NCBI GenBank assembly: GCA_031769625.1
Contig: JAUIMM010000637.1
Coordinates: 1,041,001-1,105,000, forward strand
Direction of reading: 5' to 3'
Origin: Taudactylus pleione
Taxonomy: Eukaryota; Chordata; Amphibia; Anura; Myobatrachidae
Length of the DNA: 64,000 bases
The position numbers were made by a program, and so were the translations under genes. The notes beneath the pieces are model-generated. The model was given only the letters and a program-made list of their open reading frames with translations, was not told the origin of the DNA and did not search any database. Of the stretch, positions 21,090 through 33,031 are shown in pieces; the stretch's first letter is position 1, and each line of letters begins with the position of its first letter.

Positions 21090-21990
21090 TGTTAGGGCTG
21101 GCTGCAGTTAGGGTAGGGTTAGGAATAGGCTGCGGTTAGGCTATATTTAGGATTAGGCTGCGGTTATGGTTAGACTGTAGTTAGGGTTTGGCTGTAGTGA
21201 GGATTGGATTTGGATTAGGCTGCATTTAGGGTATGGCTGTGGTTAGGGTAGGTTAGGGTTAGGCTGTAGTTAGGGCAGGGTTAGGATTAGGCTGCGGTTA
21301 TGTTTAGACTGTAGTTAGGGATGGGTTAGGCTGCAGTAAGGGTTTGGCTGTAGTGAGGATTGGATTTGGATTAGGCTGCGTTTAGGGTATGGCTGTGGTT
21401 AGGGTAGGTTAGAGTTAGGCTGCAGTTAGGGTAGGGTTAGGAATAGGCTGAGGTTAGGGTTAGGCTACAGTTAGGGTAGGGTTAGGATTAGGCTGCAGTT
21501 ATGGCTAGGCTGTAGTTAGGGATGGTTTAGGCTGCGGTAAGGGTTAGACTGTGGTTAGGCTGTGGCAGGGCCATAGCTAGAGTAGTGCGGCCGGTGCCAT
21601 CGCACAGGGCACCACAGGTCAGGGGCGCTGTTTGGGCCTGTCAAATTTCTGTTTATTATCATTCTCACTTGTAGCTTCCTCTTATTTCTTCCCCAGCATC
21701 TCCTGGCCTCTCCTATCTCTTCCCTGGCCCTTCCCCATGAAGCCATTACCCTTTTTTTGGGTGCCTTATGTCCCTTAGAAAAATGAGGGGGTCACCAGTA
21801 TTCTTTCTGGCACAGGGCACCAAAAAGACTAGTTACGGCTCTGGGCTGTGGTTAGGGTAGGGTTAGAAATAGGTTAGGTTGGGGTTAGGCTGCTGTTAGG
21901 GTTGGCTGCAGTTAGGGTTAGGCTTCAATTAGGGTTATGGTGCAATTAGTGTGGGCGTTAGGGTGCATTTTAGGCGAAGGTTAGGGTTAG
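21090..21990. repeat. Degenerate GGTTAG-rich tract, interrupted at 21566-21843
   Basis: Words such as GGCTGCGGTTAGG, GGCTGTAGTTAGGG and GGTAGGGTTAGGAATAGG repeat with roughly 13-20-bp spacing. It looks telomere-like in places, but the repeat is longer and irregular, so it is a minisatellite and not a TTAGGG array. Confidence 0.75.
21566..21843. mobile_element. Short hAT MITE with GGCTGTGG target duplication
   Basis: Ends CAGGGCCATAGCTAGAG and CTAGTTACGGCTCTG are inverted and related to the 4643 element ends. The octamer GGCTGTGG flanks it at 21558-21565 and 21844-21851. It sits inside the GGTTAG-rich tract. Confidence 0.8.
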
Positions 21991-22104
21991 TTTTAGAATA
22001 AAATTGCATTGAAAACATTTTGACTATCAACATCTGACAGCATTAATAGGTGGAGCACTGCAGATAGTAGTGTATCTTGAGATGCATTTGGGGCCCCTGC
22101 ACAT

Positions 22105-22415
22105 GAGGTCAGACTGGCATGTGTTATAGCATGTGGAGGCGTGTGGGGTGGCCAGAGTGGCATGTGTTATAGCATGTGGAGGCATGTGGGGTGGTCAGAC
22201 TGACATGTGTTATAGCATGTGGAGGCATGTGGGGTGGTCAGACTGGCATGTGTTATAGCATGTGGAGGCATGTGGGGTGGTCAGACTGGCATGTGTTATA
22301 GCATGTGGAGGCATGTGGGGTGGTCAGACTGGCATGTGTTATAGCATGTGGAGGCATGTGGGGTGGTCAGAGTGGCATGTGAGGTGGTCAGAATGGCATA
22401 TGGGGTTGTCAGAGT
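22105..22415. repeat. 43-bp minisatellite
   Basis: About six to seven units of GCATGTGTTATAGCATGTGG plus AGGCATGTGGGGTGGTCAGACTG (in two parts here) repeat every 43 bp, degenerating after 22370. Overlapping frames are repeat translation. Confidence 0.85.
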
Positions 22416-22871
22416 GGCATGTGTTGTGGTATGTGGAAGCAGGTGGGATGGTCAGTGGGGCAAGTTACAACTATATTGGACTATATTCTATATCAAGCTT
22501 CAGCCTACAGTTATTTCCCATCAGAATTTTCGGACTGATTTAACAACCATCAATATAGAATAACTGCCCACCCAGATTCCCCATGTGATTATGTAGTAGC
22601 CATACAGAACACATTTGGAGGGTTTCACTATTAATCTACATAGTGCTAGAAATACCCTGAATACGTTTTCAGGAAAGAAATTTTGTACACATAAGCCTAA
22701 ACCGGTTATAATTACACCTCCAATGCCACAGAGCGCTCCCCTCTATTCTGTCTCTTTATAGATCTATAAATGTCACATTAGGAATTAATGTATGTCATCA
22801 GCTCTTTATTCCTGGTGACCAACGCTATTGTTTTCTTTGTCCATTTGGAGACCTTTAACTTGTAAATCTTA

Positions 22872-24176
22872 AGGGGCCTATCCATTAGGTGACCTGAAAG
22901 ACTGAATATGAATTCCTATTACTCTTTATACCCTAAAGTCGCTATTTAGCGTTGCAAGTCGCACAAAATCTTATTATATAAAAAGCATTCAGTTACACGC
23001 CTTGATCTAAACACAATTTAGTGCAAAAGATTATACATATACAAGGTACAGTCGATACATACGCATGCGCTCTGGATACAGATTTCCCGGCATCAAATGT
23101 GAAAGCTCCGCCAACAGAAAGAAAAAGATGACTAACTACCAGATATAGAGTGCTTGCATATATACCCTTACAGAGATAGGCAATACAATAGAACCCCATT
23201 GGTTCTTCCTCCTGCTTCTTCTGTTACGATAGAGTTCATAGGTCAGTTTGTATTGTAATAGTTCAGCCCTCCAACAGCTTTTTGTGTGCGTTTTCCCGCC
23301 GAAGAACAAGTCTAAACTAGCTAATAAACATTACATTACAGAGTACATTTCAATGCCTATCTCTCTAGGATCCATAACTTGCAGACGCATGTTGCGATTT
23401 CCTTGTCGATGGAACCGGAAATCTGCAAATAAACAGTGGTTTAGAATGGCACCAAACATGGTCTGCTTATCATGTACTAAACCTTAGATACCAAATATAT
23501 GTATTTCACAATAGACTTGATAACGTATAAAACCTTTAATATCAACCTTAATGCTAGGGAACCTTTTGTGTAAGTAAGCAATGTGTCAGTGTGGGGATAT
23601 TAAGAAAAGACGCTAGTGTGCGTTGTGCGTCTACGTGTTTGTGGAGTACACCATGGTACGTGCTTTGCTGGGTTGTTCATATTATATGTAGTAATAAATG
23701 TACGTATTTGTATAATGAGGACTTTTAACCTGGGACAGTGGCAGACGCACGACGCTAATAATCATAACAGCGCTGTACACGGGGTATTGTGTAGACGACG
23801 CAAAATGGTGTCATGCGAACAACGCAAAATGGCGTCATGCAGATATTATTGTTACAAATTTAGGTCTCAGCCAACCATCCGGCTTCGACACTGAACGTCT
23901 AGCGTTCAGACCTTCAGGTCGCCGGGTGCGGTGCCCGCACTGAACGGCGTTCACTGAACATCATTCTCCTATCTCTGAACATGCCGAACCTGACGAGCGT
24001 CGTCAGGTTGACGGGCATGTTCCGTAGATAATCGGGGTCGGCACGCATCGCTGGTCCTTGCCGGCTATCCATTACACGACTTTGTGAAGAATGCGACCAA
24101 AGCCTCCTGGTGAGGTTTTAGTCGGATTGTTCATAAAGTCCTGTAATGGATAGGCCCCTGTAATGGATAGGCCCCT
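22872..24176. mobile_element. PIF/Harbinger-like element with TTA target duplication
   Basis: Ends AGGGGCCTATCCATTA and TAATGGATAGGCCCCT, flanked by TTA at 22869-22871 and 24177-24179. The right end is present twice in tandem (to 24158 and 24176). The core (about 22929-23896) is homologous to 16604-18000. Near the right side is a strong hairpin, GAACATGCCGAACCTGACGA paired with GTCAGGTTGACGGGCATGTTC. No transposase frame is recognised. Confidence 0.75.
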
Positions 24177-24179
24177 TTA

Positions 24180-25512
24180 GTGTAATAGGTGTTATGTAAA
24201 AAACAACTTTTCAAGGTTCAAAGTACTTTACAGAGACAGAAAGAACATTGCATGCTCACCCTCATAAACGGCCCTATATGCTAGACCTGGAACATGCGTC
24301 ATAGATGGGATGAATGGAAAGTGATACTGTTTAGGAAATGTTTGGTTGAAGCTGAAGATTAGCCATCAGCCAGTGTCTCTTGTTACCAGCAATATAATAT
24401 CAGTTTCCTTCTGTTTTAAGTAACCTTTAAACTGTATGAAATGGATGCTGGTTTCTGTTTGCGTGTTGCCCATCCAACGAGTGATCAGCGCTTGGCAAAC
24501 ACTGGCCCCTATGTTGACTTTTCGCTTTGACGCTGTGCGATTGCGGATAAATCTTGGGATGATCTCCATGGTGATGCTGTGAATCATCTGGGATCAGAGT
24601 GCGGACAAGTTATTACTTTCTGTTCTACTTTTCTCCCTACGTGCTGTCTGGAATTGTGGAAGACTGGTAGTCATAGGCTACTGTCAGGATAATTTGGTTT
24701 TATTTATAGATGACTGTTTTAGACGAGAAGTGCCCCGAGCCATACATACCCAGTACTTTTAGTGGGTACAGATCACACTTAGCGAAGTATTTTAATAAAC
24801 ATAAAACTCCAAAGATTGAAAGGACTTTGACACTTTCAAATAGAAATGCTCCAGGAGCTTACCACACCATACCACTACATTAACACACAACCCCATCACT
24901 AATGGTGTTCCAGCTGAGCCAACATCCAGTCTTCATTAATCTGGCAGCAAGGCAGCGACTAGTCACACCTCGCTTTAGGTAGGCACACAAAGAACCAAAG
25001 TTGGCCAGGACCTACTGTATAGCCATGTCCAGATTTCTTGAATTGCAAGCTTCCAAAATAGATCATGACAAGTCCAACGAGAGCCAAACCCCCAGTCAGT
25101 ACTGTCCATATTAAGTCTGTGAATACAGGGGATAAGTCTCATTTTATTGCCGATCATATTACCATGGTGGTGTGACTGATCTAGTCTCAGGGTGTTGGAA
25201 AGGTCTTAGATAGCAAACGATGGCCATATTGGCACCCGCTTATAGGAGGGGCTGACTTCGACCGGTGTTGGTATTGCACGTGGTCAGTGGCTACCCTGCT
25301 GAGTTGGATTCCTGGTTAGAACTTAATTGAACAATGAGGTTCCACTTGTCCATATGAAGGAGTATAATCACTCCGCTATCACTGCATCATGGGTTGCTCT
25401 CCAGATTAACCCTTGAATGTCTATTCTCTAAACCTAAAAGACCTCATGGCAAGCACTGAACTTAGAACATTGTAGTACAAAACATTTCATCATAGAGAAA
25501 GCTTTCTATAAT
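24180..25512. other. Intergenic, apparently low-repeat sequence
   Basis: No element ends or tandem repeats were recognised. One 73-codon minus-strand frame (24366-24587) starts right after an AG but matches nothing I know. This is the most unique-looking block in the window, and no exon is supported. Confidence 0.4.
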
Positions 25513-25520
25513 GTAGGTAC

Positions 25521-25683
25521 CAGTGGTGGCTCCAGAGGTGGGAAAATTTAAATAGCGGAGCTACACCAACTGTCACCCCAAACGCTGCCAAACATCACCG
25601 GCCGGGACTCACCGGCAGTTGGTGTGGCTTCCCTATGTGAATTTTGGACTGTACTGCAACCCCCTCCTCTGGAGCCACCACTG
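25521..25683. mobile_element. hAT-type fold-back MITE, 163 bp
   Basis: CAGTGGTGGCTCCAGAGG and CCTCTGGAGCCACCACTG are perfect inverted ends. Inner words CACCAACTGTC and GGCAGTTGGTG also pair. The flanking octamers GTAGGTAC and GTTGGTAT match at 6 of 8 positions, so this is an older hAT-like insertion. Confidence 0.75.
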
Positions 25684-26019
25684 GTTGGTATTCTAGTTGG
25701 GTATAAGACAGGGCATCTCAAACTGCTCAGTAGGGAGACTTAGGAATATTATTGATTCACAAAAATCATTTGTAGCCCTCAGTTTCTTAAGTTGGTCATT
25801 TACAAAGCAGAAAAAGGCACAACACCAAGGGGCATATCCAATTGAGTGCAGGATTTTACAGACCTGGCACCCAAATAGTGGGTACAGTATGTGTGCTCCT
25901 GATATCCACGGTATTCACTAAAAATAAGTGCTTGCAGATTTTAATTTGCAGTCAAAAATCGGCGGGGGAGATTGGCCACCTACACCCTACCCTCACCTGT
26001 GTTCTGGTGCTTCTCTCCC

Positions 26020-28115
26020 GGGCAGCACCCCTTACACACTGACACCGGCAGCTCCCCTCACACACTGACACCGGCAGCTCCCCTCACACACTGACACCGG
26101 CAGCTCCCCTCACACACTGACACCGGCAGCTCCCCTCACACACTGACACCGGCAGCTCCCCTCACACACTGACATCGGCAGCTCCCCTCACACACTGACA
26201 CCGGCAGCACCCCTCACACACTGGCAACGGCAGCTCCGCGCTCACACAGACACCGGCAGCACCCCTCACACACTGACACCGGGAGCACCCCTCACACACT
26301 GACACCGGCAGCTCCCCTCACACACTGACACCGGCAGCTCCCCTCACACACTGACACCGGCAGCTCCATTCACACACTGACACCGGCAGCTCCCCTCACA
26401 CACTGACACCGGCAGCTCCCCTCACACACTGACACCGGCAGCTCCCCTCACACACTGACACCGGCAGCTCCCCTCACACACTGACACCCGCAGCACCATT
26501 CACACACTGACACCGGCAGCTCCCCTCACACACTGACACCGGCAGCACCCCTCACACACTGACACCGGCAGCACCCCTCACACACTGACACCGGCAGCTC
26601 CCCTCACACACTGACACCGGCAGCTCCCCTCACACACTGACACCGGCAGCTCCCCTCACACACTGACACCGGCAGCACCCCTCACACACTGACACCGGCA
26701 GCACCCCTCACACACTGACACCGGCAGCTCCCCTCACGCACCCCTCACACGCTGACACCGGCAGCTCCCCTCACACACTGACACCGGCAGCTCCCCTCAC
26801 ACACTGACACCGGCAGCACCCCTCACACACTGACACCGGCAGCTCCCCTCACACACTGACACCGGCAGCTCCCCTCACACACTGACACCGGCAGCTCCCC
26901 TCACACACTGACACCGGCAGCACCCCTCACACACTGACACCGGCAGCTCCCCTCACGCACCCCTCACACGCTGACACCGGCAGCTCCCCTCACACACTGA
27001 CACCGGCAGCTCCCCTCACACACTGACACCGGCAGCACCCCTCACACACTGACACCGGCAGCTCCCCTCACACACTGACACCGGCAGCTCCCCTCACACA
27101 CTGACACCGGCAGCTCCCCTCACACACTGACACCGGCAGCTCCCCTCACACACTGACACCGGCAGCTCCCCTCACACACTGACACCGGCAGCACCCCTCA
27201 CACACTGACACCGGCAGCACCCCTCACACACTGACACCGGCAGCTCCCCTCACGCACCCCTCACACGCTGACACCGGCAGCACCCCTCACACACTGACAC
27301 CGGCAGCTCCCCTCACACACTGACACCGGCAGCTCCCCTCACGCACCCCTCACACGCTGACACCGGCAGCTCCCCTCACACGCTGACACCGGCAGCTCCC
27401 CTCACACGCTGACACCGGCAGCACCCCTCACACGCTGACACCGGCAGCTCCCCTCACGCACCCCTCACACGCTGACACCGGCAGCACCATTCACACACTG
27501 ACACCGGAAGCATCCCTCACACACTGACACCGGCAGCTCCCCTCACACACTGACACCGGCAGCTCCCCTCACACACTGACACCGGCAGCACCCCTCACAC
27601 ACTGACACCGGCAGCTCCCCTCACACACTGACACCGGCAGCTCCCCTCACACACTGACACCGGCAGCTCCCCTCACACACTGACACCGGCAGCTCCCCTC
27701 ACACACTGACACCGGCAGCATCCCTCACACACTGACACCGGAAGCATCCCTCACACACTGACACCGGCAGCTCCCCTCACACACTGACACCGGCAGCTCC
27801 CCTCACACACTGACACCGGAAGCATCCCCCACACACTGACACCGGAAGCATCCCTCACACACTGACACCGGCAGCTCCCCTCACACACTGACACCGGCAG
27901 CACCCCTCACACACACACTGGGGTCACACACACACACACTGACATCTCACACAGACAGAGGCAGCACCCCTGACACACTGACACCGGCAGCTCCCCTGAC
28001 ACACAGACACCCGCAGCTCCTCTGACACACTGACACCCGCAGCTCCCCTGACACACTGACACCCGCAGCTCACCTCACACACTGACACCCGCAGCTCCCC
28101 TCACACACATTGGGG
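26020..28115. repeat. 26-bp minisatellite, about 70-80 units
   Basis: The unit reads CTCACACACTGACACCGGCA plus GCTCCC, with CTCC and CACC as the main alternating variants. A longer unit containing CTCACGCACCCCTCACACGC recurs near 26737, 26955, 27251, 27339 and 27457. After about 27905 the array degenerates into CACACA-rich and ACACCCGCAG variants. No open frame of significance crosses it. Confidence 0.95.
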
Positions 28116-29040
28116 TCAGACACACACTGACAGGGGTCACACTCACGCTGCTGGAGAAGACGGAGGCAGAAGACTTCAGTCAGGGAAGCTGAGAAGGAAG
28201 ACAGCGCTGCAGAAGATGAGTATTATTGACTAATTAAGCTAATTGGAAACTTCCAATTAGTCATCATGGCAGGTGTCCAATGGGTCCTGAAGCAAGTCCT
28301 GACAATTTTTCCTTAAAATAACGAATTAAGGAAAAATTGGAGGTGGGGCCTGATTCTGAGACTAATGCAATCACAACTGCGCTCTCTCAAGGATTTCAAT
28401 TGCGAAAATATGCTAATGTCTTCCAAAGTTTACCTGAGCATAAAGACGCCCACTGCTGCCCTCTCATATCCGTCCGACGAGGTACAACAGTGCAAACATC
28501 GGGAACATTGATGCGGATCGGGGAGCTACGCAGCTTCTGAGTGAAGTCTGACCTGTCTCACAGACTGCGGCTCTCCTGACATGCTGACAGCTCTCATGCT
28601 GCAAAGGAAATTGCAATGGCTAATTTATGCACGCCCAGAAACAGCGTTTAAACTATTACAAGCCTGCGTTTCCTTAGCCACCCCCCCTTTACCTCCCCCA
28701 AAAGCTGACTACTTGTCACTCATTTCGCGCGTGAATCTTCTGTGTGAGCGTAATTGCAAACAAATTGCTGCACGTGCGCAATAAGGCTCTCACGCATGCG
28801 CAATGGCTGAAGATCGCTGAATATACAAGAAAAAAGCAAAAACATTCTCATTGTGGTTGTATGTATCACAATTGTGTTTTTATCATTATTCATTTAATTT
28901 GTTTAATTGACATATATTGCTTTTTATTATAATTCTGTTGTGCCTTTTTGTGAGTCATCAAATAAATTTCCTTGCACACAATTAGACGATATCACACATA
29001 ACATATTACACCATATCATAAGGCGTCCATTCATTATTCT
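28116..29040. other. Intergenic with a partial MITE
   Basis: TAATTGGAAACTTCCAATTA (about 28247) and AATTTTTCCTTAAAATAACG with its inverted partner (about 28308-28340) are small palindromes. GGGCCTGATTCTGAG at about 28347 begins a family 2-like fragment (CAAACATCGGGAACATTGATGCG, in parts, near 28491), which fades out near 28815 without a clear right end. Confidence 0.45.
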
Positions 29041-29049
29041 AATTAACCC

Positions 29050-29590
29050 CTAAATAAACAACCTTATAACGCGAAGTAAAATAAAGACACAGACAACATC
29101 TGCTTGGCTTAAAGGTCACAGCTTTTATTTAATTATGACCAAATTAGAATCTCCCAAAGGTGGCTAAGAGGGTGCTACGAGATCAGCTCCAGCCAAACGA
29201 AATACTGTATATACACAAGATGAGGGACGACTATAACGCCCCTGCAAAGGACTCACCTCCCCTTACCCCAGCACAATCTGAGCGCCTCCGCATAAAGGGA
29301 AAGTGCCCCACAGCACCAAATGTGGCCGCTGATCTGCAGCGCCCTCCCGCCTGCTGCGTCTTACCTGTGAGAAAAATTTGAATGACTATCAAAATTTAAA
29401 CTACATTAATGGTTTTGGGTGGGAGGCTGGGCCTTCCGAACAGCAAAAGATGGAGACTAACTTGAAAAATCCTATATATGAACTACTTATCTAGTCTCAA
29501 GCCTATACAGCTCTCGTCTACCTTTATATACAGACCACAATTCCAGACACACATAACATTATAGACCCTTGTTCTTAATGGGATGTAGTT
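29050..29590 (-). repeat. Dispersed family with AATAAA-type signal (copy 3)
   Basis: GACACAGACAACATCTGCTT and GGTCACAGCTTTTATTTA match the 7880 copy closely. Downstream, GGGACGACT and AGCGCCTCCGCATAAAGGG parallel the 7880 copy as well. On the minus strand this could be an LTR R-U5 or a retroposon tail; identity is unknown. Confidence 0.55.
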
Positions 29591-29910
29591 TATATCCCGG
29601 TGCACTGGATGCCGGCACTCTAAATACCGGCCCCGGAATCCCAACACCAGTCAGAATCCCGATGTCGGCGTCCCGATGGCAAATATTGGGGTTAGGGAAA
29701 GGATTAGGGTTTAGGCACTAGGGGGAGGGCTAGGGTTAGGCTGCGCAGAGGAGGGTGAGGGTTAGTCCTCGGGGGGGATAGTTAGATTTAGGCTGTGGGG
29801 AGGGAGGTTTGAGGATAGAGGTTAGGTTAGGGTACTTACCGCCAGCTATCAGTTTTTAACCCTGTCGGGATTCTCAGCGGAGGGGTCCTGTGCGCTGGCA
29901 TCCTGTGCCC
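29590..29910. repeat. GGGATGTAGTT-ended repeat with GGTTAG words
   Basis: The sequence reads GGGATGTAGTTTATATCCCG, then CCGGCACTCTAAATACCGGC, then a GGGTTAGG-rich segment. An inverted relative lies at about 59440-59655 (CCCTAACCCTCC, ending ACTACATCCCG) and a partial one at 36985-37085. It looks like a MITE family. Confidence 0.55.
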
Positions 29911-29944
29911 AAACTGTTCTTAAGCAATGTTTTTTTCCAATATA

Positions 29945-30165
29945 AAAAAACTTTATTATATGGCCATTGCCCCCTCATATAATATATTGTATGCCTATCA
30001 CCTCCCTTATATTCTATGCCCATCACCCTCCTTATATATGCCATGGCCATCAACTCCTTATATTATGTATGCCCATCACCACCCTTATATTCTATGCCCA
30101 TCATCCCTTTATATATTTTATGGCCATCACCCACCTTTTATATTTTGTGCCCATAACCCCCTTTC
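29945..30165. repeat. Degenerate minisatellite, about 30-bp unit
   Basis: TTATATTCTATGCCCATCAC-type units, with variants TTATATGCCATGGCCATCA, repeat about seven times. The corresponding plus-strand frame (YILCPSP-type) is repeat translation. Confidence 0.7.
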
Positions 30166-31046
30166 CCCTTATTGGTACTTATATTATAAGAACATTGTGT
30201 CTGTTTGTTCCAAGTTGGCGCAAAAACTACTGAATCGATTTTCAAGAAAGCTGCATCATTTTGTAGTGGAAACTCCTAGATATAACCTGCACATTGTTAC
30301 AGCTCGATCCGTCAAGTTAAAGCTGAGCAATAACAAAAACTAAATGTACTGACATCACCAATGCAAGAGATATGTATGGCATTAGATAAAAAAGAAAGAC
30401 ACTATGTACTAGACAGCAGAAAAATTAAATATATTATAAAACCTAGCTAATATCACCGGCCGCTGAGAGCTATGTGAGGTGGAGAAACGCGTTAATTTGT
30501 TTTTGTGCTGTTACCAGTTGGAATACTTACCGCATCCCTATAACTGATCAGCAGAGGAGGAACACCTATTTATATCACACACAGCTGTATCGCTGCATAT
30601 TTTCAGCCACAAGAGTGGATGGGATCCAAGGCAAGTGACCACAAAACTATATCCACATCCATTGCCTGGCCAGGAATGTAATTAAAAAGAGCTAACTACA
30701 TTGCTTACTACTTTGAGCATATGAATACTGTAAGCGATTACTGTGTATCATCAAAACAAAACAATAGGCGCTGGTCAGTTAGAAGATTTATTAAACAAAG
30801 AAAAAAAAATTCTAATAATAAAATAAAATACATAAAAACAGACAATTAAAATGTTATACACAATTTATATATAGTTAATTGCACCTTCCGCTCTTATAAA
30901 GCATCAATTCAATAATTACCCCAGACTTTCACATTATATTATATCCCTCCTAATTTTCCATTTAGAGCCATAAAAGGATCATATGATATAGGCATTAGGT
31001 GTGTAATGATCTCTTTAAAGTCCAGCAACAATGTGATTAGTTGTTC

Positions 31047-31085
31047 TTGAGGAAGCCGCCGATGTAAAGTGGGAGGCGGAGAAAC
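31047..31085 (+). other. TTGAGGA-hairpin-GAAAC motif, copy 2
   Basis: TTGAGGA (31047-31053), stem CCGCC (31056-31060), 14-nt loop, GGCGG (31075-31079), A, GAAAC (31081-31085), then GCGTTGAG. The stem sequence differs from copies 1 and 3 but remains complementary. A weaker relative with GAAACGCGTT lies at 30484. Confidence 0.55.
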
Positions 31086-31296
31086 GCGTTGAGAAAAATG
31101 TCCATGTGTTAAGAGAGACTCTCTGGGGGCTAGGACCGCTAACCACAAAGCATTGGACTGGTGCTATCTACACCGAGGTAGTGTACCCAGTTTGTGCTCT
31201 AACGTTGCAGGCATTCTAAGCCTCTTGCTGGCAGTGAGGCAGAGGAACATGCCATTTGGAGTCCGGATATGCAGTGTGGAGCTTACAAGGGATTGA

Positions 31297-31800
31297 GGGC
31301 CTGACTCAGAGCCGGACGCTCTGAAAGAGTGCTAACTCTGAATCAGGGCATTTTTATTTTTTTCGGTGCGGCCTCCGGGCCGCTCGCATAGCTGTGGGTA
31401 ACCACCCATAGCTATTGCGAGTGGGCAGGTGATGGTTGCGATGGTCTCGACCATCGCAACCATCGGGGCTTGCGACGAGACCCTTGCGGTAAGGTCTTGT
31501 TCCCGCAAGCCCCAGTGAGCTTCTGGCTCTTAATAGAGCCGGAAGCTCACCACTGACATAACTCATGATGTCAGTGGGGCTGCCCCAAATGACAGGCGTC
31601 CCGTCAGGAACGCCTCAGTTTGGCCAGCCACCCCCCCTGCCCGCCTCCAAAACGGTGCGAGCTATCGATGAAAATCGATAGCCGCCCCCTTTTGGTGCGA
31701 GACCCGGAGTGACAGAGCACCCGTCGCTAGCAGGGTCTCACGCATGTGCACGTCGGAGCCGGCGTAGGCGTGCGCATGGACAGTGGCCAAACATCGACAA
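31297..31800. mobile_element. Hairpin-chain MITE family 1, right end lost
   Basis: It begins GGGCCTGACTCAGAGCCGG and keeps the family order of hairpins to about 31795, then the family sequence stops without a terminal CTGAAT..CCC. The signature stem at 31431-31464 is a perfect 16 bp with loop TC and has a paired C-to-T / G-to-A change relative to the 10083 and 13866 copies. Confidence 0.7.
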
Positions 31801-32185
31801 TTGATCTAAAAGCATGCAATCACTGAACTCTCCCTGCTGTCGACTTTTACATAAAACTGTGGCTTTAAAGAGATCATTACCCATTACCCCTAATGCCTAT
31901 ATCATATGATCCTTTTTATAGGAGGGATATAATATAATGTGAAAGTCTGGGATAATTATTTAATTGATGCTTTATAAAAGTGAAAGGGTTTTTGTGCCAA
32001 TTTTATGGGCATTTTAGAAAGAGGTGCAATCAACTATATATAATTTGTGTATATTGTTTTTAATTAATTGTCTGTTTTTATGTATTTTATTTTTATAATT
32101 TTTCTTTTTTCTTTGTTTAATAAATCTTCTAACTGACCAGCACCTATTATTTTTTGATGTGTCCAATTGGGGTGTCCAGTGTCCC

Positions 32186-32850
32186 CTAATACCCCTTTTA
32201 CACCAAAATCCAGGGTCTGACCCTGGAATTTGAACACTGGTTAATCCGGGTCGAACTCGGCTTCAGACCCCGTTCACACTGCAATTCGACCTGGGTCAGA
32301 CCCGGGTTATTCCCGGGTTTGCCCCGTTCACACTGAACCCGGGTAATCCCTGCTTTTCCCTATAGATGTAATTAAAAATGGACTTTTTTAAGGGCTGACA
32401 AAGATGAGGTCACAAAAGACAACAAAAGAGAGGGGTGGGGACTGCTTACAGCATTGCTACAGGTTGCTGTTCTGGCTGTGGCAGGCTGTGTATTAGCCTG
32501 CTTTTGTGGCTGTTGGTCAGGCTGCTGTGGTGTAGAAGGATAGGCAGGCAAGCAATGGCTTCATGTGCATCTCTCTCTGCAGGGCACTGACAAATTACAT
32601 CACCTGCCTGTGCCACAGAAGCTCCAATCAGCATCTTTCAGAGCTAGCCGGGTCAAATAAGCAGGGTAGCACCCGTTCACACTGCCTCATGACCCAGGAA
32701 CAACCCGTGTTCAACCCTGCTCTCAACCCAAGTAAGATTCCCGGGTAAATCAACCCGGGAATTTTTTCTGGGAGCCGTTCACACAGAGCATCGACCCGGG
32801 TCGACCCGGCAATAACCCGGGTTATTCAGTTGGTGTAAAAGGGGTATTAG
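32186..32850. mobile_element. TIR element CTAATACCCCTTTTACACCA
   Basis: Left CTAATACCCCTTTTACACCA and right TGGTGTAAAAGGGGTATTAG are perfect 20-bp inverted ends. The interior is full of GACCCGGGT and CCGTTCACACTG words and inverted forms. Short DNA transposons of this kind are common in fish and amphibians. The target duplication is hidden by the palindromic end, so the superfamily is uncertain. Confidence 0.75.
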
Positions 32851-33031
32851 TATATGGCTGCTGTCAGTTATTAGAATATATCATACACTAGTGTTTATGC
32901 AATAGCTAAGAAATTGTTTGAAGGTCAGCGCCTGTTGATTTGGTTGATTTTACTGTGTATCATTCATGACTGGATACCGATTTGATATTAAGTGACTGCC
33001 ATACTAACATCGTGATTGCTCAGGAAACTAA

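Larger units (their letters stand above)
30747..32159. mobile_element. Long fold-back element with a nested MITE
   Basis: Left arm 30747 to about 31020 and right arm about 31863-32159 are inverted copies. Shared words are GGTCAGTTAGAAGATTTATT / AATAAATCTTCTAACTGACC, ATCATATGATATAGGCATTA and TTTAAAGAGATCATTAC. The spacer holds a CTGANGA-type motif (31047-31085) and a truncated family 1 MITE (31297 to about 31800). No coding region. Confidence 0.75.

Noticed and set aside
21090..21990. Interstitial telomere
   Set aside because: The unit is irregular and mostly GGCTG(C/T)(A/G)GTTAGG, not TTAGGG.
24366..24587. Possible exon on the minus strand (73 codons after an AG)
   Set aside because: There is no recognisable domain, no clear donor and no second exon; codon patterns alone are not enough.
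26020..28115. CRISPR-like array
   Set aside because: There are no unique spacers between repeats; it is a head-to-tail eukaryotic minisatellite.
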